From Candidatus Sumerlaeota bacterium (GTDB taxonomy: Bacteria; Sumerlaeota; Sumerlaeia; SLMS01; JAHLLQ01): a stretch of 64,000 nucleotides of DNA. Under the pieces are notes generated by a model that saw only the letters and a list, made by a program, of their open reading frames with translations, was not told the origin of the DNA and ran no database searches. Below, in pieces: positions 9,615 through 18,297 of this stretch (its first letter is position 1; every line of letters starts with the position of its first letter). A program made the translations under genes and the position numbers. The stretch covers positions 1-64,000 of the forward strand of contig JASGMJ010000023.1 of NCBI GenBank assembly GCA_030156535.1, written 5' to 3'.

Positions 9615-10295
9615 TCAGACGTTCGCGTTGGTGAGCAGCGCGTCGGCGACCTCCGGCCATGTTTCAAAGCGCTGGAAGGCGATGCCGTCGGCTGTCAGCT
9701 TTTCCGCCAGCCAGCCGCGTGCGAAGCGCCGCGCGGGAGGCACGAGCAGCGCCGCCTCGTAGTCCGGCCGTCCATCGCCTGCAAACGCCACGACGTCGTG
9801 GTGGGCCAGTGCGTGACGCACCACGGCGGCCTTGCTGATGCCTGTTCCGGCGTCGAAGAACGGCGAGTCGCGTGGCAGTTCCATGACCAGTCCGGCACCG
9901 TGCTCGAAGCGCCCGGGGTTGGCGTGCACGTCCACGGTAATGCCCGCGCCAGCGAGCAGGCGCTCAATGTACCAGGTGCACCCGGCCGAGGCGACGCTGA
10001 TCGTCCAGCCCGCGTCCTGCAGGGCGTGCACGCTGGCCGCGAGACGCTCGTGAACGCGCACGAGTTGCAGCACGTGCAGCAGCCCGGCCTCGTCGGTGCG
10101 AATGGAGCGGAAGATCAGGTCGAGCGCCTCGAAATGCGTGCGGCGCCCGTCCTCGTATTCCTGCCAGTGGCAGATGAGGGCGGGATCGACAAGGTGCTCG
10201 AAGAGCAGGTCGTAAAAATCCGCCATCACCATGGTATTGTCGAAATCCGTGACGAGATGGGGAGAGGGCGGGGGGTGCATTGTTCCGACGCGCAT
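9615..10295 (-). CDS. HAD-superfamily phosphatase (MtnX/phosphoserine phosphatase-like)
   Basis: 226 residues with haloacid dehalogenase motifs. Motif I is DFDNT, with nucleophile Asp17 and acid Asp19 and an unusual Asn where most members have Gly. Motif II is the Ser in SVASAG, motif III the Lys in GISKAAVV, and motif IV is AGDGRPDYEAA. Size and order match the MtnX-like/phosphoserine phosphatase-like subfamily (Mg-dependent phosphomonoesterases). The substrate cannot be assigned because no methionine-salvage or serine gene is adjacent. A clear AAAGGA site lies about 8 bases upstream of the ATG at 10295. It is convergent with tRNA-Ala and downstream of the YfhO-like gene on the same strand, with a 68-base gap. 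Confidence 0.8.
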   Translation of the reverse strand: MRVGTMHPPPSPHLVTDFDNTMVMADFYDLLFEHLVDPALICHWQEYEDGRRTHFEALDLIFRSIRTDEAGLLHVLQLVRVHERLAASVHALQDAGWTISVASAGCTWYIERLLAGAGITVDVHANPGRFEHGAGLVMELPRDSPFFDAGTGISKAAVVRHALAHHDVVAFAGDGRPDYEAALLVPPARRFARGWLAEKLTADGIAFQRFETWPEVADALLTNANV

Positions 10296-10363
10296 TCCTG
10301 TTTTCCTTTCGCAACAAGACCGCCGTGGTCGTTGACGTGCGGCTGTCTCGAATCCTGGAAGAT

Positions 10364-12784
10364 CTATTCGTTTTTCGCACCACGAACCGCGAGGAACGAA
10401 CCACGCCCCTCATGCTCGCCGCGCGTCAGCAGTACCAGCAGCAGGAGCGCCGCGCCGAAGCTGAGCCATTTGCCCGTGTCCCATCCCGGCGGGAAGTAGC
10501 GCATCTCGACCTCCCACACGCCGTCGGGCAGCGGCACGCCGCGCACAAAGCCCTGCACGGGCATGACGGGGCGCCAGCGCTGCTGCTCCTCCGAGCCGTT
10601 CAGCAGCCGGTACTTCCATCCTTCCCAATAGGTGTCGCGCACGACGAGCAGCCCCGGGCCGTTGCTCCCCACGCGCACGATCTGGCGTCCGGACTGCATG
10701 ACGGCGGGATCCACCCAGCCGCCGCCAAGATCCACGTTGGGCGGAACGGAGGGGACGTCGCCCGGCGGCAGATCCCAGGAAAACACGGGGATATGGCGGC
10801 GGGTCATGGGCGGCCACGGTTCCCAGTTGTCGCGGATCATTTCGTCGATCGAGTTGACGGGGCGCCATCCGGCGGCGAGGTGAACGCGTGGCGGGGCGTT
10901 GTTGAGCGTCACAATGGAGACGCCCATCGTCTCGCCGACGAGCTGGTAGTCGCTCCCCAGCGAGCGCTCATAGGCCGCGCGTTCCTGCTCGTTCATCCGG
11001 TCGTTCGCGATGAGCAGGTGCGAGACGGCCCCGACGTGCAGGGGCGTCGGGTTGTCGAGCAGCATGAGTTCCTCCCACGAGCGCCCGGTCTGCGCGATGG
11101 GGAGCAGCTTGGTCAGCCGGTAGCTGCGCATCGGCGTGTAGCCGCCGAGATGGCGGTAGCCACGGAAGACGTTGATGTTCGGGGGGATCATTTTGGGCTC
11201 CCCCCACGGGTGCCCGGGATGGAGGCCGAAGACGCGGGTGACGGCGTGGGGTGGGAACGGCGCGAGGACGGGGTTCTCGGCCCGGCCGATTTCCCAGTCC
11301 GCATTGCCCGGCGGCAGCAAGACACCCGAGGCGGAGAGAACGAACTCCCCCAGCGCCAGAACGAGCAGCACGCCCGGCGCCAGGCCCCGCCACCGCCGCA
11401 GCGCCAAAAGCGAGAGCCCTGCCGCCAGGGTGCTGCCGTACCACCACCAGACCAGTGGGTTGTGGACGAGCAGCTCGTGCAAAGGGAGCGAGATAGACTT
11501 CAGGGGGTTGATAATGTGGGCGCCGAGCGTGAGGAGAAACAGGTCGAACCAACCCGCTCCGAACGCAAGCAGCCGAGCGCGCGCCCGAAGGCGGAGCATT
11601 TCCTGCAGCGCGAATGCCGCCAGAATCGGGGAGAACACCCCGCTCGTCAGGAATAGCCAGCGCGACGGCACCCGGAAGAAATTGAACGGTGGCACGTTGA
11701 ACAGCAGCGCGTTCGGCGCAAAGTGCGACCCCAGCGCCAGCAGAAACGTCACTCCCATCCCGAGCACGAAGACGAACGTGGCCCGCAGCCGGGGGCTGCG
11801 GCGCCTGCCGCGCCGCCACACCAGCACCGGTGCCGCCAGCGCCAGAACCCACGCCGTCGGCGAAACGGTGATGAGCAGTTCCCAGGAAAACTGGTGCCAG
11901 CCGATCCACCCCTCGAGCGGCGTTCCGAGGATCGCGGGGTTCAGGAAGAGCAGCGCATGCCCGGGCGGGAAGCTGGAAAACTGCCAGTGGGCCAGGTCCA
12001 TTTCCGCACGTGGCGTCTGGGCCACGTGCGCCAGCGTCGGCAGCAGCGTCATGGAGAGCAGTCCGACGCCGACAAGTCCGGCGGCGGCAGTCCACAGCGT
12101 CGCGCGCCCGAAGCGCCACGTGAATCGGGAAACCGCCAGCCACTCGAAGAATACCCAGACCACCGTGAACAGAAGCACCTGAAGGTAGCCCGTGGCGGTT
12201 TGCAGGGCGATGGCGGCGGCCAGAACCCCCGCGCGCCGCGCGCACGGCCGCCTCAGCACGCGCCGCGTCGCCCATGCCACCCACGGCGCCAGACACGCGG
12301 CCTCGCGCATGGAGACGTGCCCGGTGTGGTTGATGAGAAACGTGCCGGTGGCGAACCAGACGGTCCCCAGCAACAGCGGCACCGGCGCCAGCCTCCACGT
12401 CCGCAGGTAGGCCCGCATTCCGAATCCCGCCACAATCGTGTGAAAAAGCCCGAGCCAGTTCAGGAGTTCGGGGGGGCTGACCAGATAGAGCCAGTTTGGC
12501 GGGTAAAAGACGCCCACGTAGCCCGTGGACATCAGAGGGGTGCCGGCAAAAATGCGGTCGGTGAAGAACGGCCATTCGCCCGCACGGACCAGGCGGGCGG
12601 CCTCGAAGCGCCAGGCAAGGTACTCAAAGAAGCTCTCGTCGTAGCAAAAGCCCCCCGTCAGCAGCCCGCGATTGCCGATCACGCCGATGGTGAGCAGAAA
12701 GGCGCCCAGCAGCAGAACGTCCCAGCGGCGCGCGAGGCAGCGCGAGGCGCGGGACAGCGAATGGGCAGGAAGTGGGGGCGTCAT
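10364..12784 (-). CDS. YfhO-like polytopic membrane protein
   Basis: 806 residues with about a dozen hydrophobic helices, beginning after a short cytoplasmic N-terminus (WDVLLLGAFLLTIGVIGN). An extracytoplasmic loop follows (CYDESFFEYLAW, FAGTPLMSTGY), as in GT-C-fold proteins. The C-terminal third is soluble and ends in a beta-domain (YWEGWKYRLLNG, PLPDGVWEVEMRYFPPGW) and a last membrane helix, the layout of the YfhO family. YfhO proteins are thought to glycosylate cell-envelope polymers; that is family knowledge, not shown here. The last 15 codons (10364-10411) are built from the interspersed CCACGAA repeat, so the C-terminus has been replaced or extended by repeat DNA. It diverges from bamA with a 173-base gap. 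Confidence 0.8.
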   Translation of the reverse strand: MTPPLPAHSLSRASRCLARRWDVLLLGAFLLTIGVIGNRGLLTGGFCYDESFFEYLAWRFEAARLVRAGEWPFFTDRIFAGTPLMSTGYVGVFYPPNWLYLVSPPELLNWLGLFHTIVAGFGMRAYLRTWRLAPVPLLLGTVWFATGTFLINHTGHVSMREAACLAPWVAWATRRVLRRPCARRAGVLAAAIALQTATGYLQVLLFTVVWVFFEWLAVSRFTWRFGRATLWTAAAGLVGVGLLSMTLLPTLAHVAQTPRAEMDLAHWQFSSFPPGHALLFLNPAILGTPLEGWIGWHQFSWELLITVSPTAWVLALAAPVLVWRRGRRRSPRLRATFVFVLGMGVTFLLALGSHFAPNALLFNVPPFNFFRVPSRWLFLTSGVFSPILAAFALQEMLRLRARARLLAFGAGWFDLFLLTLGAHIINPLKSISLPLHELLVHNPLVWWWYGSTLAAGLSLLALRRWRGLAPGVLLVLALGEFVLSASGVLLPPGNADWEIGRAENPVLAPFPPHAVTRVFGLHPGHPWGEPKMIPPNINVFRGYRHLGGYTPMRSYRLTKLLPIAQTGRSWEELMLLDNPTPLHVGAVSHLLIANDRMNEQERAAYERSLGSDYQLVGETMGVSIVTLNNAPPRVHLAAGWRPVNSIDEMIRDNWEPWPPMTRRHIPVFSWDLPPGDVPSVPPNVDLGGGWVDPAVMQSGRQIVRVGSNGPGLLVVRDTYWEGWKYRLLNGSEEQQRWRPVMPVQGFVRGVPLPDGVWEVEMRYFPPGWDTGKWLSFGAALLLLVLLTRGEHEGRGSFLAVRGAKNE

Positions 12785-12957
12785 GGCCCGTCATCCCTAC
12801 GGTGGCGGGTGGCGGGGGCCAAGGGCAGAGAGGGGAGGCGCGGTGCTCCCGGGGCGTTTCCCGTTGCCACGGTGCCCCCGGATTCCCACGCTCGGGGTCT
12901 CGTTCGGTCCGGGGCCACGGTGCTCCGGCAGCAATGGCTTGGGAGAGGCCTGTTTTC

Positions 12958-15276
12958 GTGCTCGTCACTCAGAGAACATTCTTGCGGCGGTTCGCCGTTC
13001 TGGCGGGCTTCCTTTTTGCAGCCGCGGGGGCATTTGCGCTCCAGCCGTTTCCGCCCGAAGGCACCCCTGTCGTCGAAATCGACGTGCGTGGCACCGAACG
13101 CACCGACCCCCAGCGCATCCGCACGGTGATGCAGCTCCAGCCCGGCGTGCCGTTCACGCGCGAGGCGCAGCGGCGCGACCAGCAGGCCATCGCCAACCTG
13201 GGCGACTACAACCCCCTGGCGATCCGCATGGCGTCCGAGGACGTGGAAGGGGGCGTTCGCCTGACCGTCGAGGTGCAGGAGAACGAGGTCATCAACCGCA
13301 TCATCTTCGTGGGCAACGTTCAGTTCACGACGCAGCGGCTTGTCCGGGAACTGGACTACGCCGAGGGCGGTATCCTGCCGACGGCCGCGAAGGAAAAAAC
13401 GGTCCGCACAATTCGCGGGTTCTACTCGCAGGGCGGGTTCAAGAACGCGAGCGTGCGCGTCTCCGTGGATCCCGTGCCCGACATGCCCGGCCAGGTGAAC
13501 GTGACCATCGCGATCGACGAAGGGGAAAAGATCCGCATTCGCGATCTGATCATCGAGGGCAATCGCCACTTCCCCGACTGGCGCGTGCGCACATGGGCGG
13601 TGAATTCGGGGAGCTGGCTCTTCTTCGACAACTACTATGACGACCGCGCATTCGACGACGATTTGCGCGTGATCGAGGACAAGTACCGCGCCGCGGGCTT
13701 TCTGGATGCGAAGGCGAGCCGCGGCGAGTTCGTCTACAATCAGGAGAAGGCGTGGGTCAGCCCCGTGGTCGTCATCGAGGAAGGGCCGCGCTACAAGGTG
13801 AAGGCGGTGCGCTTCTCCGGCTCGACGCTGTTCACCGACGCGGAGCTGCTGCGTCCCTTCGAGCCGTTCATCGGCAAGACCTACGATGGCTACAAGGTGA
13901 GCGAGGCGCTGCGTTCCCTGGGGCGCCTGTACGGCGATCAGGGGTACGTCAACGCGGTGTTCGACGGCGACTACGAGAAGCACCCGGCACAGGGCGACGT
14001 TGTCCTGAAAATCGCGATCACCGAGAACAACGCCGTCACCATCGGCAACATCGACGTCAAGGTCGAGAAGTACGACTACCACTTTGAACTGAACAAGCTG
14101 GAAGAGTTCATCGACTGGACGTCGCCCGGACTGAAGGAAGAGACCGTCATGCGCGAAGTGACCCTGAAGCCCGGGGCCACATACCGCACGGCCGACGAAG
14201 TGCGCACGGTGGACCGCCTGCGCAACCTCGGCTTCATCGAGGACGTAAAGATTCAGCGCAAGCCGACCGCCGACCCCGACGTGGTCGACGTTGTCGTGGA
14301 CGTGGAAGAGGACCCCTCGGCAGGCTTTGTGTCGGTGACGGCCGGCGTGGGCGAGGAGTCCGGCCCGGCCGTCGGTGCGCAGTACGTAAACCCCAACCTG
14401 TTCGGCGACGCCAAGGTGCTGCGGCTGGGGGCAACGGTGGGCTCGCGCGTCCATTCGTTCTCGGCGACATACTTCGACCGTCATTTCATGGGGACGGACA
14501 ACACGTTCGAGCAGACGCTCTTCCGCAGCTACGCGCGCTACCCGGGCTATGCACAACGCATCTACGGTTCCTCCACGGAACTCGGGCACCCGGTGCGCGA
14601 GGACCTGCGCGTGTACATGCGGCTGCGGCTGGAACACGTGCGGCTGGAACGGCGCGAGAGCGGGTTGTTCGAGAACATGAATTCCTACGGCGTGGCGGCG
14701 TTGCGCGGAATGATCGCGCGCGACGTGCGCAACAACCGCCGCTGGCCAACGGAAGGGTACTACGCGACGGCCGGAATCGAGCCGGGCTGGGCGCGCCACG
14801 GAATGCTGCGCCTGACGCACTCCTTTGAATGGTACAAGGCGCTTTCGCGCGACGAGGACTGGGTCTACGCCTACGGCCACGTGATGGGCCTGCAACCGTA
14901 CAACGCCTACCGCGTCGGCATCACCGAGCGCTTCTTCGTGGGCGGCACCTCGACGTTGCGTGGCTTCCGGCCCCGCGGCATCGGCCCGACCGACGACGGC
15001 GAGCACGACGTGCACGTGGGCGGCTCGACGATGCTGACGCAACGCCATGAACTGCGCCATCGTTTCTCGCGCATGTTCCAGGGACGGTTGTTCGTGGATG
15101 CCGGCTTCCTGGAGGACCACCCCCTGGAGTTCGGCCCGCCACGTGTTGGCGCCGGTGCGGGCGTGACCGTCGATCTCGGAGCCTTCAGCCTCGACCTCGA
15201 TCTCGCCGCGCCCGTCGTCAAGTACCGCCACGACCGCACGCGCTCGTTCCACTTCCGCCTGAGATCGAACTTCTAG
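12958..15276 (+). CDS. bamA: Outer membrane protein assembly factor BamA (Omp85)
   Basis: About 772 residues. A signal peptide (core VLAGFLFAAAGAFA) is followed by POTRA domains, starting with VVEIDVRGTERTDPQRI and repeating IRDLIIEGNRHFPD and YKVKAVRFSGSTLF. The C-terminal Omp85 barrel runs from about residue 450 and contains GGTSTLRGFRPRGIGP, which matches the conserved loop-6 (V/L)RGF motif. The last residue is Phe, as expected for an outer-membrane barrel. BamA inserts beta-barrel proteins into the outer membrane. I chose the GTG at 12958 because GGGAGAGG ends about 10 bases before it and the protein then starts directly at the signal peptide; an ATG at 12934 is the alternative. A Skp/OmpH gene follows after a 367-base spacer, a common pairing. 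Confidence 0.95.
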   Translation: MLVTQRTFLRRFAVLAGFLFAAAGAFALQPFPPEGTPVVEIDVRGTERTDPQRIRTVMQLQPGVPFTREAQRRDQQAIANLGDYNPLAIRMASEDVEGGVRLTVEVQENEVINRIIFVGNVQFTTQRLVRELDYAEGGILPTAAKEKTVRTIRGFYSQGGFKNASVRVSVDPVPDMPGQVNVTIAIDEGEKIRIRDLIIEGNRHFPDWRVRTWAVNSGSWLFFDNYYDDRAFDDDLRVIEDKYRAAGFLDAKASRGEFVYNQEKAWVSPVVVIEEGPRYKVKAVRFSGSTLFTDAELLRPFEPFIGKTYDGYKVSEALRSLGRLYGDQGYVNAVFDGDYEKHPAQGDVVLKIAITENNAVTIGNIDVKVEKYDYHFELNKLEEFIDWTSPGLKEETVMREVTLKPGATYRTADEVRTVDRLRNLGFIEDVKIQRKPTADPDVVDVVVDVEEDPSAGFVSVTAGVGEESGPAVGAQYVNPNLFGDAKVLRLGATVGSRVHSFSATYFDRHFMGTDNTFEQTLFRSYARYPGYAQRIYGSSTELGHPVREDLRVYMRLRLEHVRLERRESGLFENMNSYGVAALRGMIARDVRNNRRWPTEGYYATAGIEPGWARHGMLRLTHSFEWYKALSRDEDWVYAYGHVMGLQPYNAYRVGITERFFVGGTSTLRGFRPRGIGPTDDGEHDVHVGGSTMLTQRHELRHRFSRMFQGRLFVDAGFLEDHPLEFGPPRVGAGAGVTVDLGAFSLDLDLAAPVVKYRHDRTRSFHFRLRSNF

Positions 15277-15312
15277 GCGCGCTCTCTTGAATGCGAACCG
15301 AAAACGGATGAA

Positions 15313-15329
15313 CCACGAATCGCACGAAT
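15313..15329 (+). repeat. CCACGAA/GCACGAAT interspersed repeat, copy 1
   Basis: The 17-mer CCACGAATCGCACGAAT, preceded by GATGAA. The identical 17-mer recurs at 15512-15528, and related forms occur near 10379, 16600, 16773, 48113, 51000 and 51066. The repeat has no open frame or inverted-repeat ends of its own, so it is not an insertion sequence. Confidence 0.8.
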
Positions 15330-15350
15330 GCCTTGTGGCCGAAGTCGTTC

Positions 15351-15438
15351 AGTCGTCCCTGCGGGACTCCGGCTCATTTGCGATTCGGAATTCCCGGCAC
15401 TGAAGTGCTGGGCTACGATCAGTCGTCCCTTCGGGACT
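15351..15438. repeat. Palindromic intergenic repeat (three stem-loops, GGGCTAC core)
   Basis: Three hairpins in a row. AGTCGTCCCTGCGGGACT lies at 15351-15368. CCCGGCAC-TGAA-GTGCTGGG at 15393-15412 is followed by CTACGATC. AGTCGTCCCTTCGGGACT lies at 15421-15438. The first and third share all but one loop base. The same architecture (long stem ending GGGCTACG, then a short stem with a TTC loop) appears at 19958-20018. These look like REP-type palindromes that could form RNA hairpins or cruciforms. Confidence 0.75.
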
Positions 15439-15511
15439 CTCTCGCAAACAACAAACCACGCATCACGAAAACAGAACTGAAGACCGAAAACCGACGACTG
15501 GGAACCGATAG

Positions 15512-15600
15512 CCACGAATCGCACGAATTTCGCGAAGGAAGAGGTGGGGCGAAATAGAAGTTGTTGCTCGAACCACGAACCACAAACCACGACAATAGAA
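15512..15600 (+). repeat. CCACGAA/GCACGAAT interspersed repeat, copies 2-3
   Basis: It begins with the 17-mer CCACGAATCGCACGAAT (15512-15528), followed by TTCGCGAAGG. About 40 bases on comes a degenerate run of CCACGAACCACAAACCACG type (about 15572-15593). This fills most of the leader before the skp gene and may be transcribed as its 5' UTR. Confidence 0.7.
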
Positions 15601-15643
15601 CCGAAGACTGAGAACTGAAAACTCCCAAGCGAGTCCCCCTCCC

Positions 15644-16309
15644 ATGATCCTTTCGAATCTCCGCCTGTTTTCCGCGTTTGCCTTTCTGCTTTTCTCCGCG
15701 GCTCTTCTGCCCGCGCAGGGAGGAGAGTCGGCAAAGAAAGAACCGATGCGCGTGGGCTTCGTGGACATTGAGTTGGTGATCGAAAACAGCCGGGCGCTGC
15801 GGCGCGGGCTTGACGCGATGGACGACCAGCTCAGCGAACGCGCCCGCACGATCGACCGGCAGGAACGCGAGTTCCGCAGCATGCGCTTTGAACTCGACCG
15901 CCAGGAGCGCATCCTCTCGCAGGAGGAGCGCGAGCGCCGCCGCGCGGAACTCGTCAAGCTCCAGGACGACATCAATCGCATGAGGTTCGAGATGGAGGCG
16001 GAACTGCGCGAGAAGGAACGCCTGATCGAACCTGTGCTGGCAAAGGTGATGAACGTGGTTGGCGACATTGCCGAGCGCGACGGCTACGACCTGGTGCTGC
16101 GCGGCGAAGTGGTCATCTGGGGGAGCAAGGCCGCCGATCTCACCGACGACGTGATCGCCGAACTCGACGCGCGCACCGACGAGGTCGTCCGCCTCTTCCA
16201 ACGTTCCGCCACCGCGTCGGACGCATCGACCACGAGCACCGCGCCGGTGCTGCAGGAACGCAAGCTGGCGCCGCTGAAAAACGAAGACCTGATTCCGCTG
16301 ATTCCCTGA
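15644..16309 (+). CDS. Skp/OmpH-family periplasmic chaperone
   Basis: 221 residues with a signal peptide (LRLFSAFAFLLFSAALLPAQ) and a short strand (MRVGFVDIELVIENS) matching the OmpH/Skp start. A long charged coiled-coil follows (about residues 55-130, rich in RQER, EERERRRAEL and EAELREKER repeats), then a closing segment with GYDLVLRGEVVIW. Skp trimers use such coiled-coil arms to hold unfolded outer-membrane proteins in the periplasm on their way to BamA. The position behind bamA fits that role. The C-terminal 50 residues are a Ser/Thr/Ala-rich tail beyond the usual family end. No lpxD or fab gene follows, unlike the classical bamA-skp-lpxD order. Confidence 0.9.
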   Translation: MILSNLRLFSAFAFLLFSAALLPAQGGESAKKEPMRVGFVDIELVIENSRALRRGLDAMDDQLSERARTIDRQEREFRSMRFELDRQERILSQEERERRRAELVKLQDDINRMRFEMEAELREKERLIEPVLAKVMNVVGDIAERDGYDLVLRGEVVIWGSKAADLTDDVIAELDARTDEVVRLFQRSATASDASTTSTAPVLQERKLAPLKNEDLIPLIP

Positions 16310-16318
16310 CGCACGCTT

Positions 16319-16618
16319 TCAGTGCGTGACGCGAAAGCCGCCGGCCTCTCCGCGCGGCTGCTTCCACGCGGCGTGGACGCTGGTGACGCGCGCCAGTGCC
16401 GGGCCGCGGTGGAGCGCTTCGAGAAACGCCGCGAGCTGCTCTTCCGTTCCCTCGGCCCACGTTTCGACGCTGCCCCCCGCCAGGTTGCGCACCCATCCGT
16501 TCAGGCCAAGCTCGCGCGCCTCGCGATGAACGAACGCGCGAAAGCCAACTCCCTGCACGCGCCCATCAACGATGGCGTGGAGAGCTTTCAAGTCCGTGGC
16601 TCGTGGTGCGTGGTTCAT
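16319..16618 (-). CDS. acyP: Acylphosphatase
   Basis: About 99 residues with both acylphosphatase signatures: GRVQGVGFR (phosphate-binding loop and catalytic Arg) and GWVRNLAGGSVE (catalytic Asn). It hydrolyses carboxyl-phosphate bonds of small acyl phosphates. The ATG at 16618 gives close to the usual 90-100 residues; an ATG at 16645 and a TTG at 16654 are also in frame, and none has a strong ribosome site. The first codons (NHAPRATD) are encoded by a copy of the CCACGAA repeat, so the original start may have been the TTG just before KALHAIVDGRVQG. It is convergent with skp, 9 bases apart, with a small ACGCAC/GTGCGT hairpin over the junction. Confidence 0.88.
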   Translation of the reverse strand: MNHAPRATDLKALHAIVDGRVQGVGFRAFVHREARELGLNGWVRNLAGGSVETWAEGTEEQLAAFLEALHRGPALARVTSVHAAWKQPRGEAGGFRVTH

Positions 16619-16772
16619 GGCTGGGAAATCAGGAGGCGTGGTCATTTGCGGCAAACGAGTCCCGTGGGAACGGCTGAACGATTCGATTTGGATTTCAACT
16701 TTCGACTTCCCGGTTCTTCAAGATGCAGCGCTGCATGAATCGGAATCCACTTCAAGGCAACTGGTCGAATCA

Positions 16773-16794
16773 CGAGGAACGAACCACGCCCCTC
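16773..16794. repeat. 22-bp repeat identical to 10390-10411
   Basis: This 22-mer starts CGAGGAACGAACCACG and is identical base for base to 10390-10411, over 6 kb away. It abuts the stop codon of the NtrC-type regulator, just as the other copy forms the 3' end of the YfhO-like gene. It is a member of the CCACGAA interspersed family. Confidence 0.8.
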
Positions 16795-16795
16795 C

Positions 16796-18187
16796 CTACT
16801 CCTCGACTTGCCCGGCGGCGATGCGTGCGGCTTCGTCCTCCAGCCCGTACTTGCGCAGGCGGTAGCCGAGCGTCCGGCGTGTGATGCCAAGCAGGTGCGC
16901 GGCACGCGTGCGATTGCCATTGGTCTTTTGAAGCGCGGAGAGCAGGCAGCGCTTCTCGATGTCTTCGAGGCTGGACGCGCCGACAGCGGCGGGCGATGCG
17001 GCCTGTGCTGATTTCTCGCGATGCTGCTGCACGGCGGCGGGAAGGTCCTCGACGAGAATGCCCGACGGATCGCCGAGCACCAGCGCGTGCTCGATCGCGT
17101 TTTCGAGTTCGCGGATGTTGCCCGGCCAATGGTAGTCGAGCAGCGCCTTGAGCGCGTCGTCGGTGAAGCGCGCCTCGACGCCGCCACCGTAGCGGCGCGC
17201 GAAGTGCGCGATGAGCTTTTCGATATCCTCGCGGCGCTCGCGCAGCGGCGGCAGCACAATCGGCACGACGTTGAGCCGGTAATACAAGTCCTGGCGGAAC
17301 TCGCCGGACTCCACCATCTCCTCCAGGTTGCGGTTGGTGGCCGCGATGATGCGCACGTCGCACTTGCGGGTGGCCGATTCGCCGACGCGCTGGTACTCGC
17401 CGCTCTGGAGAACGCGCAGCAGCTTGACCTGTAACGCGGGGGAGACTTCGCCGACTTCGTCGAGCATCAGCGTGCCGCCATCGGCGGACTCGAAGTGCCC
17501 GGCGCGGTCGGCTGCCGCGCCCGTGAAGGCGCCCTTGACGTGCCCGAACAACTCGGCCGCGAGCAGCGTTTCGGTCAGCGCGCCGCAGTTGATCTTGATG
17601 TAGGGTTTGCCCGCGCGCGTGCTGCGCGACTGGATCAGGTCGGCGAGGACTTCCTTGCCCGTGCCGCTCTCGCCGCGCAGGAGCACGCTGGCGCCCGAGC
17701 GCGCGATCTTGTCGAGCTTGGCCATGATGCTCTGCATCGCCGGGCTGTCCATCACCAGGCCCGGGCTCGCGCTGTGCGTGGGCGGCGGAAGAGGCGTTTC
17801 GAGGTGCTGGGGAGCGTCGGCGTCCCCGGCGAAGAGGCGGGCAAGCAGCGGCTTGAGATCGTTCTCCGCGCTGACGGGCTTCACGAGATAGTCGAGGGCG
17901 CCGCGCATGAGCGCCTCGCGGGCGGTCTCCACAGAGGCGTAGGCCGTCATCAGGATCACTTCGGTCTGCGGGGCGATGGACTTGGCGCGGCGGAGCACTT
18001 CGAGACCGTCCATGCCGGGCATCCGCAAGTCGGTGACGAGCACGTCGATGCCGCCGGCCTTCAGAGCGTCGAGCGCCTCGGCGGGCTTGTCGAACGCGGC
18101 CACGTCATAGCCGTCGCGTTCGAGGGAGCGCTGCAGAAGCGTCCCCATTTTGGGTTCGTCGTCGAGAATCAGAATCCGGTGGGTCAT
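16796..18187 (-). CDS. Sigma-54-dependent response regulator (NtrC family)
   Basis: 463 residues in three domains. The receiver (1-120) has acidic Asp9/Asp10 and phospho-acceptor Asp53 in VTDLRMPGMD. The AAA+ domain (about 140-370) has Walker A GESGTGKE, the sigma-54-contacting loop GAFTGA and Walker B GGTLMLDEVGE. The C-terminal Fis-type helix-turn-helix is LLSALQKTNGNRTRAAHLLG plus RRTLGYRLRKYG. It would activate sigma-54 promoters after phosphorylation. I chose the ATG at 18187; the frame stays open to 18301 but the extra residues are not part of a receiver. It diverges from hcp with about 200 bases between them. No histidine kinase is adjacent. Target genes are unknown; hcp is one possibility. 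Confidence 0.92.
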   Translation of the reverse strand: MTHRILILDDEPKMGTLLQRSLERDGYDVAAFDKPAEALDALKAGGIDVLVTDLRMPGMDGLEVLRRAKSIAPQTEVILMTAYASVETAREALMRGALDYLVKPVSAENDLKPLLARLFAGDADAPQHLETPLPPPTHSASPGLVMDSPAMQSIMAKLDKIARSGASVLLRGESGTGKEVLADLIQSRSTRAGKPYIKINCGALTETLLAAELFGHVKGAFTGAAADRAGHFESADGGTLMLDEVGEVSPALQVKLLRVLQSGEYQRVGESATRKCDVRIIAATNRNLEEMVESGEFRQDLYYRLNVVPIVLPPLRERREDIEKLIAHFARRYGGGVEARFTDDALKALLDYHWPGNIRELENAIEHALVLGDPSGILVEDLPAAVQQHREKSAQAASPAAVGASSLEDIEKRCLLSALQKTNGNRTRAAHLLGITRRTLGYRLRKYGLEDEAARIAAGQVEE

Positions 18188-18268
18188 GGTGGGGTGCCTG
18201 CGGGGGTTGGGGATAACGGGCCGAAAGAGTACGTTCGACGGGGATGGGACCGCGAGAGAACTTTCACC

Positions 18269-18297
18269 TTGACCCGTCCCGATATTGAGGATACTAA
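18269..18297 (+). promoter_or_regulatory. Candidate sigma-70-type promoter for hcp
   Basis: TTGACC at 18269-18274 (5 of 6 consensus) and TACTAA at 18292-18297 (3 of 6), with an ideal 17-base spacer. Transcription would begin around 18304, leaving a leader of about 80 bases before the hcp ATG. The weak -10 suits an activator-dependent or tightly repressed promoter. Confidence 0.5.

Larger units (their letters stand above)
15277..15643. other. Repeat-packed spacer between bamA and skp
   Basis: A 367-base region without a gene, made largely of two repeat families listed separately: CCACGAATCGCACGAAT copies at 15313-15329 and 15512-15528, and stem-loops between 15351 and 15438. The remaining sequence is a degenerate purine-rich run (GAAAACCGAAGACTGAGAACTG type) seen again near 15600. 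Confidence 0.7.

Noticed and set aside
12781-15252. 823-codon open frame antisense to bamA
   Set aside because: The plus strand is unmistakably BamA with signal peptide, POTRA and barrel; the minus frame is a high-GC mirror of its codon pattern and resembles no family.
16309-16327. Bidirectional terminator between skp and acylphosphatase
   Set aside because: The ACGCAC/GTGCGT hairpin is only 6 bp, overlaps the acylphosphatase stop region and has no U tract on either strand.
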